Made by a program: the position numbers and the translations under genes
Part shown: piece after piece, positions 52,257-61,430 of the stretch
Numbering within the stretch: position 1 is the first letter of the stretch
Layout: the number at the start of each line of letters is the position of its first letter
Source of the DNA: an uncultured Christensenellaceae bacterium
GTDB taxonomy: Bacteria > Bacillota > Clostridia > Christensenellales > Pumilibacteraceae
Length of the DNA stretch: 64,000 bases
Direction: 5' to 3'
Assembly: GCA_910586925.1 (NCBI GenBank)
Contig: CAJUKG010000003.1
Coordinates: 169,682 to 233,681, forward strand
Notes under the pieces: model-generated
What the model was told of the DNA's origin: nothing
The model's input: the letters and a program-made list of their open reading frames with translations, nothing else
Databases searched by the model: none

Positions 52257-54062
52257 ATGAACAGGCAGAATAATATTCGTAATTTTTGTATAATAGCGCA
52301 TATAGACCACGGCAAGTCCACTCTTGCGGACAGGCTTATGGAAGCGACGGCGACGCTCACAAAACGCGAACTGTCCGATCAAATGCTCGACAGCATGGAT
52401 ATCGAACGAGAACGCGGGATCACGATCAAACTGACGCCCGTGCGCATGTTTTACGAACATAACGGAGAGCGGTATATTTTCAATCTCATCGACACCCCGG
52501 GACACGTTGACTTTACGTACGAGGTGTCACGCTCGCTTGCGGCGTGCGAAGGAGCTATTCTCGTTGTCGACGCCGCGCAGGGCGTGGAAGCGCAAACGCT
52601 TGCAAACGTATATCTCGCGCTCGACAGTAATCTCGAGATAGTCCCCGTCATCAATAAAATAGATCTTCCCGCAGCGCGACCGGACGAAGTAAAAACTGAA
52701 ATCGAGGATGTTATCGGACTTCCCGCACAAGACGCGCCGTGTATTTCCGCCAAAGAGGGTATCAATATCGACGCGGTGCTTGCGGCGATCGCAGAACAAG
52801 TCCCGCCGCCGTCGGGCGACGAGAGCAAGCCGCTCAAGGCTTTGATTTTCGATTCGTATTACGATAACTACAAAGGCGCGGTGTGTCTTATTCGGGTAAT
52901 AGACGGGGGAGTGAAGCAGGGCGATAAAGTTACGATGATGTCGAACGGCAAGAGCTACGACGTGACCGAAGTGGGCGTATTTCAGCCGAAGCCCGTCGCT
53001 GTGCAACGGCTTTCCGCAGGCGACGTCGGGTATCTTTGCGCGTCTATAAAATCCATTGCGGATACGGCACCCGGCGATACTATAACTTTTACCGACAATC
53101 CTACCGCGCAACCTTGCCCCGGCTACAAAAAAGTAAAGCCCGTCGTATATTGCGGGATATTTCCCGCAGACGGCTCGCGATACGGCGATCTCCGCGACGC
53201 GCTCGAACGACTCAAATTAAACGACGCTTCGCTTTTCTACGAACCCGAAACGTCCACCGCGCTCGGCTTCGGATTTCGTTGCGGATTTTTGGGACTTTTG
53301 CACATGGAAATCATCGAGGAACGGCTCGAGCGCGAGTTCGACCTCGACATAATAACGACCGCGCCCGGCGTCGTGTACAAGGTGTATACCGCCGCGGGAG
53401 TCGTGGAAGTCACAAACCCGTCCAACTTGCCGCCGGTCGGCGAGATCGAATATATGGAAGAACCGATCGTAACCGCATCCATATATACGCCGCCCGAATA
53501 CATCGGTCCGATCATGGAGCTTTGTCAGGATAAACGCGGCGAGTATATAAACATGACATATATCGAAAAAACGCGCGTGCTCCTCACTTACACAATGCCG
53601 CTCAATGAAATAGTTTACGATTTCTTCGACGGACTGAAAAGCCGTTCGCGCGGCTATGCGAGCTTCGACTACGAACAGGCGGGATACAGAAAGAGCGACC
53701 TCGTCAAACTCGATATTATGCTCAACGGCGACGTTTGCGACGCGTTGAGTATAATCGTGCACCGCGACAAAGCGTACGGCAGAGGCAGGGCAATGGCGGA
53801 AAAACTTAAGGACGTAATACCGAGAAAACTTTTCGAAATTCCCATTCAGGCGGCGATCGGCGGCAAGGTCATCGCTCGCGAAACCATTAAGGCTCTGCGC
53901 AAAGACGTGCTCGCAAAGTGTTACGGCGGCGACGTTTCGCGCAAAAAGAAACTGTTGGAAAAGCAAAAAGAGGGTAAAAAACGCATGCGGCAGTTCGGCA
54001 CGGTGGAAATACCGTCCGAAGCGTTTATGTCGGTGCTTAAGCTCGATAACGATAAAAAATGA
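52257..54062 (+). CDS. lepA: Elongation factor 4 (LepA), ribosome back-translocating GTPase
   Basis: Predicted 601 residues, the normal length. G motifs are AHIDHGKSTL (G1), DTPGHVDF (G3) and NKIDLP (G4). ISAKEGINID is G5. The CTD with the LepA-specific C-terminal segment (RGRAMAEKLKDVIPRKLFEIPIQAAIG to KKRMRQFGTVEIPSEAFMSVLK) is complete. The initial MNRQNNIRNFCIIAHIDHGK is the standard start, so the ATG at 52257 is secure even though it lacks a ribosome binding site. It ends overlapping hemW (ATGATG), the frequent lepA-hemW pair. Confidence 0.97.
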   Translation: MNRQNNIRNFCIIAHIDHGKSTLADRLMEATATLTKRELSDQMLDSMDIERERGITIKLTPVRMFYEHNGERYIFNLIDTPGHVDFTYEVSRSLAACEGAILVVDAAQGVEAQTLANVYLALDSNLEIVPVINKIDLPAARPDEVKTEIEDVIGLPAQDAPCISAKEGINIDAVLAAIAEQVPPPSGDESKPLKALIFDSYYDNYKGAVCLIRVIDGGVKQGDKVTMMSNGKSYDVTEVGVFQPKPVAVQRLSAGDVGYLCASIKSIADTAPGDTITFTDNPTAQPCPGYKKVKPVVYCGIFPADGSRYGDLRDALERLKLNDASLFYEPETSTALGFGFRCGFLGLLHMEIIEERLEREFDLDIITTAPGVVYKVYTAAGVVEVTNPSNLPPVGEIEYMEEPIVTASIYTPPEYIGPIMELCQDKRGEYINMTYIEKTRVLLTYTMPLNEIVYDFFDGLKSRSRGYASFDYEQAGYRKSDLVKLDIMLNGDVCDALSIIVHRDKAYGRGRAMAEKLKDVIPRKLFEIPIQAAIGGKVIARETIKALRKDVLAKCYGGDVSRKKKLLEKQKEGKKRMRQFGTVEIPSEAFMSVLKLDNDKK

Positions 54063-55153
54063 TGCATTGCGGGATCTATGTGCATATTCCGTTTTGCAAA
54101 TCGAAGTGCAAATATTGCGCTTTTGTTTCCACGCCCGATTTTTCTATTCGCCAAAGATATGTGTCCGCGCTCGTCGGCGAAATAAACGACTGCGAAGCGA
54201 ACGGCACTGTGTGCGATACGGTGTATATAGGCGGAGGCACGCCGTCGTGCCTGCCTCGCGGCGCGCTGACTCGAATTTTTACCGCGCTCCAAAAAAAGTT
54301 CGTGATTCTTCCCGAAAGCGAAATTACCGTCGAGTGCAATCCCGAAAGCGTTGACGGCGGTTTCGTATCGGAATGTAAAGCGTGCGGCGTCAACCGCGTG
54401 AGCATGGGTTTGCAATCGGCGGACGATCGCGTGCTCGCGGCTATCGGGCGGGTGCACGACGTATCGGGATATATCGCCGCGGCGGAATTGCTGCGAAAAA
54501 ATTTCGATAATATTTCGTCGGACATAATTTTGGGACTGCCCGACCAAAACGGCGACGACGTGTTTCGCGCGATAGAAACGACGTCCCGATTTTGCTCGCA
54601 CATTTCCGTGTACGCCCTCTCGGTGGAGGAGGGTACTCCGCTCGCGAAAAGCGGGTTTGTCGCAGACGACGACGGGATTGCCGATATGTATGACGCGGCG
54701 TGTTCCGCGCTTCGCGACCGCGGGTTTGACAGGTATGAAGTGAGTAACTTTGCGAAAAACAATATGTACAGTCGACACAATATCAAATATTGGCGTGGCG
54801 TGCCGTATATCGGGTTCGGCGTCGCCGCACACGGATACGACGGAAAGTATACGCGCTACGCGCACGGCAACGACATATCGGCTTATATGCAAAACAGTGC
54901 GCCGACACCGTATACGCTTACCGAAAAAGACCGATATAACGAATACGTAATGCTCGCGTTGCGCACCGAACGCGGAATAGATCTTCAAGATTTTCGGAAT
55001 AAGTTCGGGTATTCTTTTTCGGAGGCAAATGCGGCAATCGTCGAGCAAAACGTCAAAGAAAATTATGTCGAATTGTCGAACGGATTTTTGCGCATTTCGC
55101 CGCGATATATGTTTGTGATGAACGGTATAACCGAACAGTTCATGAAAGATTGA
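54059..55153 (+). CDS. hemW: Heme chaperone HemW-like radical SAM protein
   Basis: Predicted 364 residues. Radical SAM cysteines C13, C17 and C20 lie in PFCKSKCKYCAF; GGGTPS (SAM-binding) and NPES follow. Late in the protein, RHNIKYWRGVPYIGFGVAAHGY is the HemW signature. The extra Cys and the conserved HN-YW block separate HemW from true coproporphyrinogen dehydrogenase HemN. In studied species HemW inserts heme into respiratory proteins. Start ATG 54059 overlaps the lepA stop; ATG 54062 is also possible. This gene is upstream of hrcA, a common order. Confidence 0.94.
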   Translation: MMHCGIYVHIPFCKSKCKYCAFVSTPDFSIRQRYVSALVGEINDCEANGTVCDTVYIGGGTPSCLPRGALTRIFTALQKKFVILPESEITVECNPESVDGGFVSECKACGVNRVSMGLQSADDRVLAAIGRVHDVSGYIAAAELLRKNFDNISSDIILGLPDQNGDDVFRAIETTSRFCSHISVYALSVEEGTPLAKSGFVADDDGIADMYDAACSALRDRGFDRYEVSNFAKNNMYSRHNIKYWRGVPYIGFGVAAHGYDGKYTRYAHGNDISAYMQNSAPTPYTLTEKDRYNEYVMLALRTERGIDLQDFRNKFGYSFSEANAAIVEQNVKENYVELSNGFLRISPRYMFVMNGITEQFMKD

Positions 55154-55310
55154 TTTTATAGCTTGTGCAGACGAAAAAGACATAAAAATCATTGAATTTT
55201 TATAATCGACATTTGCGGTATATAATAATAACTACACCTATATATTGTGTATGTTAAAATATGCGTATACTAATTTTGGAAAAATGGTCTGAAAATATTG
55301 TAAAAAACAT

Positions 55311-55339
55311 TTGACAAAGATAGCGGGGTGTGCTAAACT
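55311..55339 (+). promoter_or_regulatory. Strong SigA-type promoter of the hrcA operon
   Basis: TTGACA (55311-55316), a 17-base spacer and TAAACT (55334-55339), with TGC before the -10 box. The rest of 55154-55310 is AT-rich with several TATAAT-like words but no other promoter of good spacing. Confidence 0.85.
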
Positions 55340-55343
55340 GTTT

Positions 55344-55370
55344 TTAGCAGTCAAGGTATGTGATTGCTAA
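55344..55370 (+). promoter_or_regulatory. CIRCE-like HrcA operator
   Basis: TTAGCAGTC (55344-55352), nine bases, GATTGCTAA (55362-55370). The consensus CIRCE is TTAGCACTC-N9-GAGTGCTAA, so two bases differ (one per arm), and the arms remain inverse to each other except for one wobble position. It covers the expected transcription start near 55346. Confidence 0.88.
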
Positions 55371-55393
55371 ATCGTGTGACGGGTGTTTTCTCG

Positions 55394-56485
55394 ATGGGAC
55401 TTACGGGAAGAAAAGAAAAAATACTCCGTGCGGTCGTCGACGGATATATCGAAAACTGCCAACCCGTATCGAGCAGCGAGATCAAGGACAAACATTTCCC
55501 CGCGCTGTCGTCCGCGACCATTCGCAATGAGATGGCGTCGCTCGAGGAAATGGGGTATCTGTCGCAAATACATACCTCGTCGGGACGAGTACCGACTGCC
55601 GAAGCGTACAGGCTATACGTCGAAAGACTTATGCCGCGGCGCAAACTTTCGAGATCGGAGCTTAAGATAGTCAAGCGGTATTTCAATAAGAAAGTTACCG
55701 AGCTTGACGAAATGCTTAAGAGTACCGCAAAAGTTATTTCGGAAATAACAAACCTGACTTCGGTCGCGTACCTTCAAAACACAGATGACGCTACTGTCAT
55801 AAATATCAAAATCGTGCGCATTACCGATTCGACCGCACTTATAATAATAGTGACGAATATCGGTATCCTCAAAGACGTCACCGCGCATATCGGTTTCGGC
55901 GTGACCGACGAATACTGCAATCAAGCGTCGAAGTTCGTTACCGAGGCATTCGGCGGACATAAGATAAGCGAGATCAATAAGCCCAAGCGCATAGTCAAGC
56001 AAGTGAAAAAGGAGTACGAGCGAGTATTCGACACCGTGCTCAAGATTTTCAAGAGCTATTCGCACGACGAGATGTTTTCGGACATTGTGCTCGAGGGCAG
56101 TTCCAAAATACTCGAACAGCCCGAGTACGCGAATTTACAAAAAGCAAAGGCGATGCTCGAGTTTCTAGATGCGAAGGAAGAACTCGTTCCCGTATTGCAA
56201 AACTCGGACGACATGAACATTTCCATAAAAATCGGCAAAGACAACGAGATACGCGACGGCATGCCCGAATGTGCCATAGTGACGACTAGTTACAGCATAG
56301 ACGGCACGACGGTCGGCAATGCCGGTGTTATCGGACCGATACGCATGGATTATTCCAAAGTGGTGTCCGTACTCGATTATATATCCAAAACGGTGCAGAT
56401 GTTGCCGGCGGGCGAGTCCGACGATTCGGTCGGAAAGCTCGGAGAGCCGCCCGACGGTAACGATACCGACAGTTCCGACGAATAG
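55394..56485 (+). CDS. hrcA: Heat-inducible transcription repressor HrcA
   Basis: Predicted 363 residues. The winged-helix DNA-binding domain is MGLTGRKEKILRAVVDGYI with LSSATIRNEMASLEEMGYL and HTSSGRVPTAEAYRLYV. The rest is the GAF-like dimerisation domain (VNIKIVRITDS-like strands, then CAIVTTSYSIDGTTVGNAGVIGPIRMDY). ATG 55394 matches the family start, but its Shine-Dalgarno is weak. TTG 55364, inside the CIRCE arm, has AAGG upstream and is the alternative. HrcA represses its own operon through CIRCE with help from GroEL in studied species. Confidence 0.95.
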   Translation: MGLTGRKEKILRAVVDGYIENCQPVSSSEIKDKHFPALSSATIRNEMASLEEMGYLSQIHTSSGRVPTAEAYRLYVERLMPRRKLSRSELKIVKRYFNKKVTELDEMLKSTAKVISEITNLTSVAYLQNTDDATVINIKIVRITDSTALIIIVTNIGILKDVTAHIGFGVTDEYCNQASKFVTEAFGGHKISEINKPKRIVKQVKKEYERVFDTVLKIFKSYSHDEMFSDIVLEGSSKILEQPEYANLQKAKAMLEFLDAKEELVPVLQNSDDMNISIKIGKDNEIRDGMPECAIVTTSYSIDGTTVGNAGVIGPIRMDYSKVVSVLDYISKTVQMLPAGESDDSVGKLGEPPDGNDTDSSDE

Positions 56486-56520
56486 TCGGAAACAAAATAT
56501 CCAACGCGGAGGAGTGACAA

Positions 56521-57072
56521 ATGGACAATAAGACAAGAGAGCGCACACGCGAGATTCCCATGGCAGAGCAAGACGAATACAAAACTCTCCAGGACCGTGT
56601 GGCTACCGTGTCGCAACAACTCGGTATAGCGCAGGCGATAGCCGTCAAAGAAAAGGCGCGTTCGGAGGAGTTATCCAATCTCGTAAACCGAATGCAAGCC
56701 GACTTCGACAACTACCGCAAGCGCGTCAACGAGAACAACAAAAAGCTCAAAGAGGACGGCATTTGCGCCGTGCTCGAACGGCTAATACCGGAGCTTGACG
56801 TTCTCAAACAGGCGATCCAGTCTATACCGGACGAGAAAGTCGCCGAGGGCGTAAAAATGATTTACAAGCACATACTCGACGTAATAACGGCTTTCGGGGT
56901 GGAGGAGATCCCCGCACTCGGTCAGCAGTTCGATCCCAACCTTCACAATGCGGTAATGCGCACAAAAACCAATGACCCTACCAAGGTCAATATGGTTGTC
57001 GAGGTTTACAACAAGGGCTACAAATTGGGCGACAGAATATTGCGGCACAGTGTCGTAAGAGTCGCCAATTAG
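56521..57072 (+). CDS. grpE: Nucleotide exchange factor GrpE
   Basis: Predicted 183 residues. It releases ADP from DnaK. A charged N-terminal coiled coil (about 20-75) ends with NRMQADFDNYRKRVNE, the conserved GrpE block. LIPELDVLKQAI and the beta-wing (FDPNLHNAVMRTKT to VVEVYNKGYKLGDRILRHSVVRVA) are complete. GGAGGAG lies upstream of the ATG. Gene two of hrcA-grpE-dnaK-dnaJ. Confidence 0.96.
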   Translation: MDNKTRERTREIPMAEQDEYKTLQDRVATVSQQLGIAQAIAVKEKARSEELSNLVNRMQADFDNYRKRVNENNKKLKEDGICAVLERLIPELDVLKQAIQSIPDEKVAEGVKMIYKHILDVITAFGVEEIPALGQQFDPNLHNAVMRTKTNDPTKVNMVVEVYNKGYKLGDRILRHSVVRVAN

Positions 57073-57117
57073 CGGTAACGCTTCATATTATAAAATTATT
57101 TTCGGAGGATTAAATTT

Positions 57118-58926
57118 ATGGGCAAAATCATTGGTATTGACTTGGGTACTACCAATTCCTGTGTGTCTGTTCTCGAGGGTGGCGAACCTACCGTCATACC
57201 CAACGCGGAAGGCGGACGCACGACGCCGTCGGTTGTCAGCTTCGCGAAAGACGGCGAGCGTCTTGTCGGTCAGGTTGCAAAACGTCAAGCGGTTGCCAAC
57301 CCCGACAGAACGATTATTTCCATTAAGCGCGATATGGGCACTTCCAAAAAGGTCACTATCGACAATAAGAGCTATTCGCCGCAAGAGATTTCCGCTATGA
57401 TTCTTACAAAGCTTAAGACGGATGCGGAAGCGTATCTCGGCGAAAAGGTCACGCAAGCGGTCATCACCGTTCCCGCGTACTTCAACGACTCGCAGCGTCA
57501 GGCGACCAAGGACGCGGGCAGAATCGCAGGTCTCGAAGTGCTTCGTATAATCAACGAGCCTACCGCGGCGGCTCTCGCTTACGGTCTTGACAAAGGTCAG
57601 AACTCCAGCCAAAAGGTGTTCATTTACGACCTCGGCGGCGGTACGTTCGATATTTCCATTCTCGAAATCGGCGACGGCGTATTCGAAGTTATCGCTACCG
57701 CAGGCGATACCAGACTCGGCGGCGACGACTTCGACCAAGTGATTATTGATTATCTCGTCACACAGTTTAAGAACGATCAGGGCATTGATCTTTCCAAAGA
57801 CCGTATGGCTATGCAACGTCTTAAGGAAGCCGCGGAAAAAGCAAAAATCGACCTTTCCGGCACGCAAAAGACGACGGTCAGCTTGCCGTTCATCACGTCC
57901 AACGCGACCGGTCCTCTGCACCTCGAATACGAGATCACGCGCGCAAAATTCGAAGCTCTTTCGCAAAAGCTCGTCGATCGTTCTATCGAGCTTACCAAGA
58001 AAGCTATGGCGGACGCGGGCTATTCCAACAACGATATAGACAAGGTTATTCTCGTCGGCGGCTCGACGCGTATTCCCGCCGTTGTGGAAGCCGTTCGCAA
58101 ACTGTCCGGCAAAGAACCGTTCAAGGGCATCAACCCCGACGAATGTGTTTCGGTCGGTGCGGCTATTCAGGGCGGCGTTCTCGCGGGCGAAGTCAAAGAC
58201 GTGCTCCTTCTCGACGTCACTCCGCTTTCGCTCGGTATCGAAACGGTCGGCGGTATATTCACCAAACTCATTCCGAGAAACACGACTATCCCTACCAAAA
58301 AGTCGCAGGTTTTCTCCACGGCGACCGACAATCAGCCGTCCGTCGATATACACGTATTGCAAGGCGAGCGCGAAATCGCCGCGCACAACAAGACGCTTGC
58401 TCGTTTCGAGCTCGGCGGTATTCCGCCCGCACCCCGCGGCGTTCCGCAAATCGAGGTTTCCTTCGATATCGACGCGAACGGCATAGTGCACGTTTCGGCA
58501 AAAGACAAGGGTACCGGTAAAGAGCAACGCGTCACCGTTACCGCTTCGACCAACCTCACCGAAGCGCAGATCCAACAGGCTATCAAAGACGCCGAAAAGT
58601 TTGCGGACGAGGACGCGCAGCGCAAAGAAGTCGTCGAAGCGAAGAACCAAGCGGATATGCTCGTATTCTCTATCGAAAAATTCTTGCGCGAAAACGGTGA
58701 TACCATTTCGGCAGAGGACAAAGACGAACTCAATAAAGAAATGGCGAACGTTCGCGAGGTCATAAAGACCGACGAACTCGAAGCTATCCGTGACGCAGTG
58801 GAAACGTTGCAGAAGCTCTCCAACGGCATATTCTCCAAGCTGTATGAGAACGGCAACGCACAGCCCGAAGACGACGTCGTTATCGACAATCCCGAAGAAG
58901 TTCCGGGCGACGACGGCAACAACTGA
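57118..58926 (+). CDS. dnaK: Chaperone protein DnaK (Hsp70)
   Basis: Predicted 602 residues, the size typical of Gram-positive DnaK, which lacks the insertion found in proteobacteria. The ATPase domain starts GKIIGIDLGTTNSCVSVLEG and has VPAYFNDSQRQATKDAG, IYDLGGGTFDISIL and VGGSTRIPAV. The linker DVLLLDVTPLSLGIET precedes the substrate-binding domain. The lid ends in an acidic tail with DDV and EEVPGDDGNN. TTCGGAGG precedes the ATG. High codon bias matches a strongly expressed gene. Confidence 0.98.
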   Translation: MGKIIGIDLGTTNSCVSVLEGGEPTVIPNAEGGRTTPSVVSFAKDGERLVGQVAKRQAVANPDRTIISIKRDMGTSKKVTIDNKSYSPQEISAMILTKLKTDAEAYLGEKVTQAVITVPAYFNDSQRQATKDAGRIAGLEVLRIINEPTAAALAYGLDKGQNSSQKVFIYDLGGGTFDISILEIGDGVFEVIATAGDTRLGGDDFDQVIIDYLVTQFKNDQGIDLSKDRMAMQRLKEAAEKAKIDLSGTQKTTVSLPFITSNATGPLHLEYEITRAKFEALSQKLVDRSIELTKKAMADAGYSNNDIDKVILVGGSTRIPAVVEAVRKLSGKEPFKGINPDECVSVGAAIQGGVLAGEVKDVLLLDVTPLSLGIETVGGIFTKLIPRNTTIPTKKSQVFSTATDNQPSVDIHVLQGEREIAAHNKTLARFELGGIPPAPRGVPQIEVSFDIDANGIVHVSAKDKGTGKEQRVTVTASTNLTEAQIQQAIKDAEKFADEDAQRKEVVEAKNQADMLVFSIEKFLRENGDTISAEDKDELNKEMANVREVIKTDELEAIRDAVETLQKLSNGIFSKLYENGNAQPEDDVVIDNPEEVPGDDGNN

Positions 58927-58984
58927 TAGCTGTCCCACGTTTCGACGGGGACGGTAAGCGTCAGAACGCGACGCGGAGAGTATT

Positions 58985-60082
58985 ATGGCAAAAAATTATT
59001 ATGAGTTGTTGGGCGTGTCAAAGACCGCGTCCGACGACGAACTTAAATCGGCGTTCCGCAAGCTTGCCCGGCAATATCACCCCGACTTACACCCGGGTGA
59101 CGAAGCCGCAGCCAACAAGTTCAAAGAAATCAACGAGGCTTACGAAACTCTGTCCGATGCGCAAAAACGTGCCGAGTACGACGCCGCCCAAGCGGGCGGC
59201 GGGTCCGGCGCGGGCCATGCGGGAGGACAGGGCGGACAGGGTGGTCAAGGCGGCAGTTTCTTCGACGATTTCGTCAATATGTTCAACGGTGAACATCGCG
59301 GCGGACAGTCGAGTAACGGCGGCGACATAAGCCTCAACGTTACGCTGTCCTTCGAGGAAGCGGCTTACGGCACGCAAAAAGAAATTACTGTCAATCGCTT
59401 CGAGCCGTGCGCGGCATGTCGCGGCACGGGCGCGAAGGGCGGAACGCAATTCGTCAAGTGTACGAACTGCGGCGGGACCGGTAAAGTACGGTTCGCACAG
59501 GAAACGCCGTTCGGCAGAGTAGTGAGCATGAAATCCTGTAACGTGTGTAACGGTACGGGACGGATCGTCAAAGAACCTTGCACTGCGTGTGCGGGCAGGG
59601 GTTCGTTACGCAAAAATTCCAACTTGCGTATAACGTTCCCGCCCGGCGTGGAACCCGGTCAAATCATGACGATCCCCGGCGAGGGCGAACGCACGCGCAC
59701 GGGCGCGAAAGCGGGCAATCTTATTCTTACGATCACCGTGCAACCGCACAAACTGTTCAGGCGCAAGGGACTCGACCTTCTCGTCGATATTCCCGTATCG
59801 TTTACGCAGGCGCTCATGGGCGATAAAGTGCTCGTGCCGGGGCTTAAAGGCAATAAGATCGCATTCACGTTGCCCGAAGGCACTCAAAGCGGCATGACGT
59901 TCAAGCTCAAGGAACAGGGGCTTGAAAATCCCAAGAAGCAGATAAAGGGCGACATGTTGGTCACTATCGACATAGAACTGCCCAAAAATCTTACGCGCGA
60001 ACAACGCCAAAAGATCAAGGAGCTGCACGACAGCTTCAAACCCGAGCAATACGACAAAGCGCGGGAGTTCTTGAAAAAGTAA
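58985..60082 (+). CDS. dnaJ: Chaperone protein DnaJ (Hsp40)
   Basis: Predicted 365 residues. The J domain has H32-P33-D34 for DnaK stimulation. A Gly-rich G/F region carries GGQ repeats (about 75-90). Four CxxCxGxG zinc motifs follow (CAACRGTG, CTNCGGTG, CNVCNGTG, CTACAGRG), then the C-terminal substrate-binding domains. GGAG precedes the ATG by six bases. Last gene of the HrcA operon, with a terminator after it. Confidence 0.97.
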   Translation: MAKNYYELLGVSKTASDDELKSAFRKLARQYHPDLHPGDEAAANKFKEINEAYETLSDAQKRAEYDAAQAGGGSGAGHAGGQGGQGGQGGSFFDDFVNMFNGEHRGGQSSNGGDISLNVTLSFEEAAYGTQKEITVNRFEPCAACRGTGAKGGTQFVKCTNCGGTGKVRFAQETPFGRVVSMKSCNVCNGTGRIVKEPCTACAGRGSLRKNSNLRITFPPGVEPGQIMTIPGEGERTRTGAKAGNLILTITVQPHKLFRRKGLDLLVDIPVSFTQALMGDKVLVPGLKGNKIAFTLPEGTQSGMTFKLKEQGLENPKKQIKGDMLVTIDIELPKNLTREQRQKIKELHDSFKPEQYDKAREFLKK

Positions 60083-60094
60083 TAACGAGCAAAA

Positions 60095-60121
60095 ACCGCC
60101 GAATTTTATCGGCGGTATTTT
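60095..60121 (+). terminator. Rho-independent terminator of the hrcA-grpE-dnaK-dnaJ operon
   Basis: ACCGCCGA (60095-60102) pairs with TCGGCGGT (60109-60116), a six-base loop, then ATTTT. Five A precede the stem. Confidence 0.87.
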
Positions 60122-60239
60122 GCGTCTTTCGGAACTTTGCATATAAGTATTGCGAAAGCATTGCCACTGTATAAATGCAAACGATTTGTTTATAATCGAA
60201 TATCAAAACAATTTAATATTTTCAAAAGGAAACATCATA

Positions 60240-61430
60240 ATGAAAGTTCTCGTTATCAATGCGGGGAGTTCCTCGCTCAAATATCAGTTGATCGAAACGG
60301 ATACGGAAGAAGTGCTCGCCAAAGGCGTTTGCGAACGTATCGGTCAGGACGCGTCGTCGCTTACTCACGAGGGACGCAAAAAAATCAAAATTGATGCGGC
60401 TATGCCCACTCATGCCGAGGCGATACAGCTCGTACTCGATGCGCTCGTCAATCCCGAATACGGCGTTATTTCGTCGATGTCGGAAATCGCCGCGGTAGGT
60501 CATCGCGTATTGCATGCCGGCGAGGAGTTCAATGACTCGGTACGCGTCACGCCCAAAACGCTCGCGCGCATAGAGAAGAACACCGATCTCGGTCCTCTGC
60601 ACATGCCAGCCAATATCATGGGCATCAAAGCGTGCGAAAAGGCGATGCCGGGCGCGCCGAACGTCGCGGTATTCGATACGACGTTCCACTCGACGATGCC
60701 CGAGTACGCGTACATGTATGCTATAGACTATGACGACTACAAGAAGTACAAAGTGCGCAAATACGGTTTCCACGGGACAAGCCATGCATACGTTTCGTCG
60801 CGCGCCGCGTCGCTTATGGGCACCGATAAGATCAAAACGATCGTATGCCATCTCGGAAACGGCGCGAGCATAAGCGCGGTCAAAAACGGCAAGTGCGTGG
60901 ACACTTCGATGGGCTTGACACCGCTCGAAGGTCTTGTAATGGGCACGCGCAGCGGCGACATAGATCCCGCCGTAGTCGAATACCTGATGGGCAAAAAGGG
61001 ATACGACATTCACCAAATGACGAACTATCTCAATAAGCAATGCGGCGTTCAAGGTATAAGCGGCGTCGGTTCTGATTTCCGCGATATAGAGAAAGCGGTT
61101 GCCGCAGGCGATTCCCGCGCGAAACTCGCCCTCGAAATGTTCTGCTACCGCGTCAAGAAATACGTTGGCGCATATGCCGCCGCCATGGGCGGATTGGACT
61201 GCTTGGTGTTTACGGGCGGTATAGGCGAACACACCGTTGCCGTGCGTGAGCTGGTGTGCGAGGGTATGGAGTATTTGGGCGTCAAGCTCGACAAATCTCT
61301 CAATGCCGATCCGCCACGCGGCAAAGAATTCGAGATCGGCGCGAAAGATTCTACCGTCAAATTGTTTATAATTCCCACCAACGAAGAACTGTATATCGCA
61401 CGCGAAACGGTCAAACACAAAAACGATTGA
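60240..61430 (+). CDS. ackA: Acetate kinase
   Basis: Predicted 396 residues, normal length. It makes ATP from acetyl phosphate during fermentation. MKVLVINAGSSSLKYQL is the standard start. HRVLHAGEEF, FDTTFHSTMP (catalytic Asp), RKYGFHGTSHAYV (His), VCHLGNGASISAVKNG, GLTPLEGLVMGTRSGDIDP and FTGGIGEH are intact. AAAGGA nine bases upstream supports ATG 60240; an upstream in-frame start is not acetate-kinase-like. A phosphotransacetylase gene is not adjacent. A lone TATAAT at 60191 might be its promoter, but no -35 partner fits. Confidence 0.97.
   Translation: MKVLVINAGSSSLKYQLIETDTEEVLAKGVCERIGQDASSLTHEGRKKIKIDAAMPTHAEAIQLVLDALVNPEYGVISSMSEIAAVGHRVLHAGEEFNDSVRVTPKTLARIEKNTDLGPLHMPANIMGIKACEKAMPGAPNVAVFDTTFHSTMPEYAYMYAIDYDDYKKYKVRKYGFHGTSHAYVSSRAASLMGTDKIKTIVCHLGNGASISAVKNGKCVDTSMGLTPLEGLVMGTRSGDIDPAVVEYLMGKKGYDIHQMTNYLNKQCGVQGISGVGSDFRDIEKAVAAGDSRAKLALEMFCYRVKKYVGAYAAAMGGLDCLVFTGGIGEHTVAVRELVCEGMEYLGVKLDKSLNADPPRGKEFEIGAKDSTVKLFIIPTNEELYIARETVKHKND

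Noticed and set aside
55154..55310. Several TATAAT-like words upstream of hrcA as extra promoters
   Set aside because: The stretch is simply AT-rich and none has a -35 box at a workable distance.
57088..58938. 616-codon open frame on the - strand opposite dnaK
   Set aside because: Antisense open frames opposite dnaK are a well-known artefact. No start signals or homology.
59200..59270. Tandem GGQ-type repeat in DNA as a mobile or CRISPR-like repeat
   Set aside because: It is the normal glycine-rich region of DnaJ.
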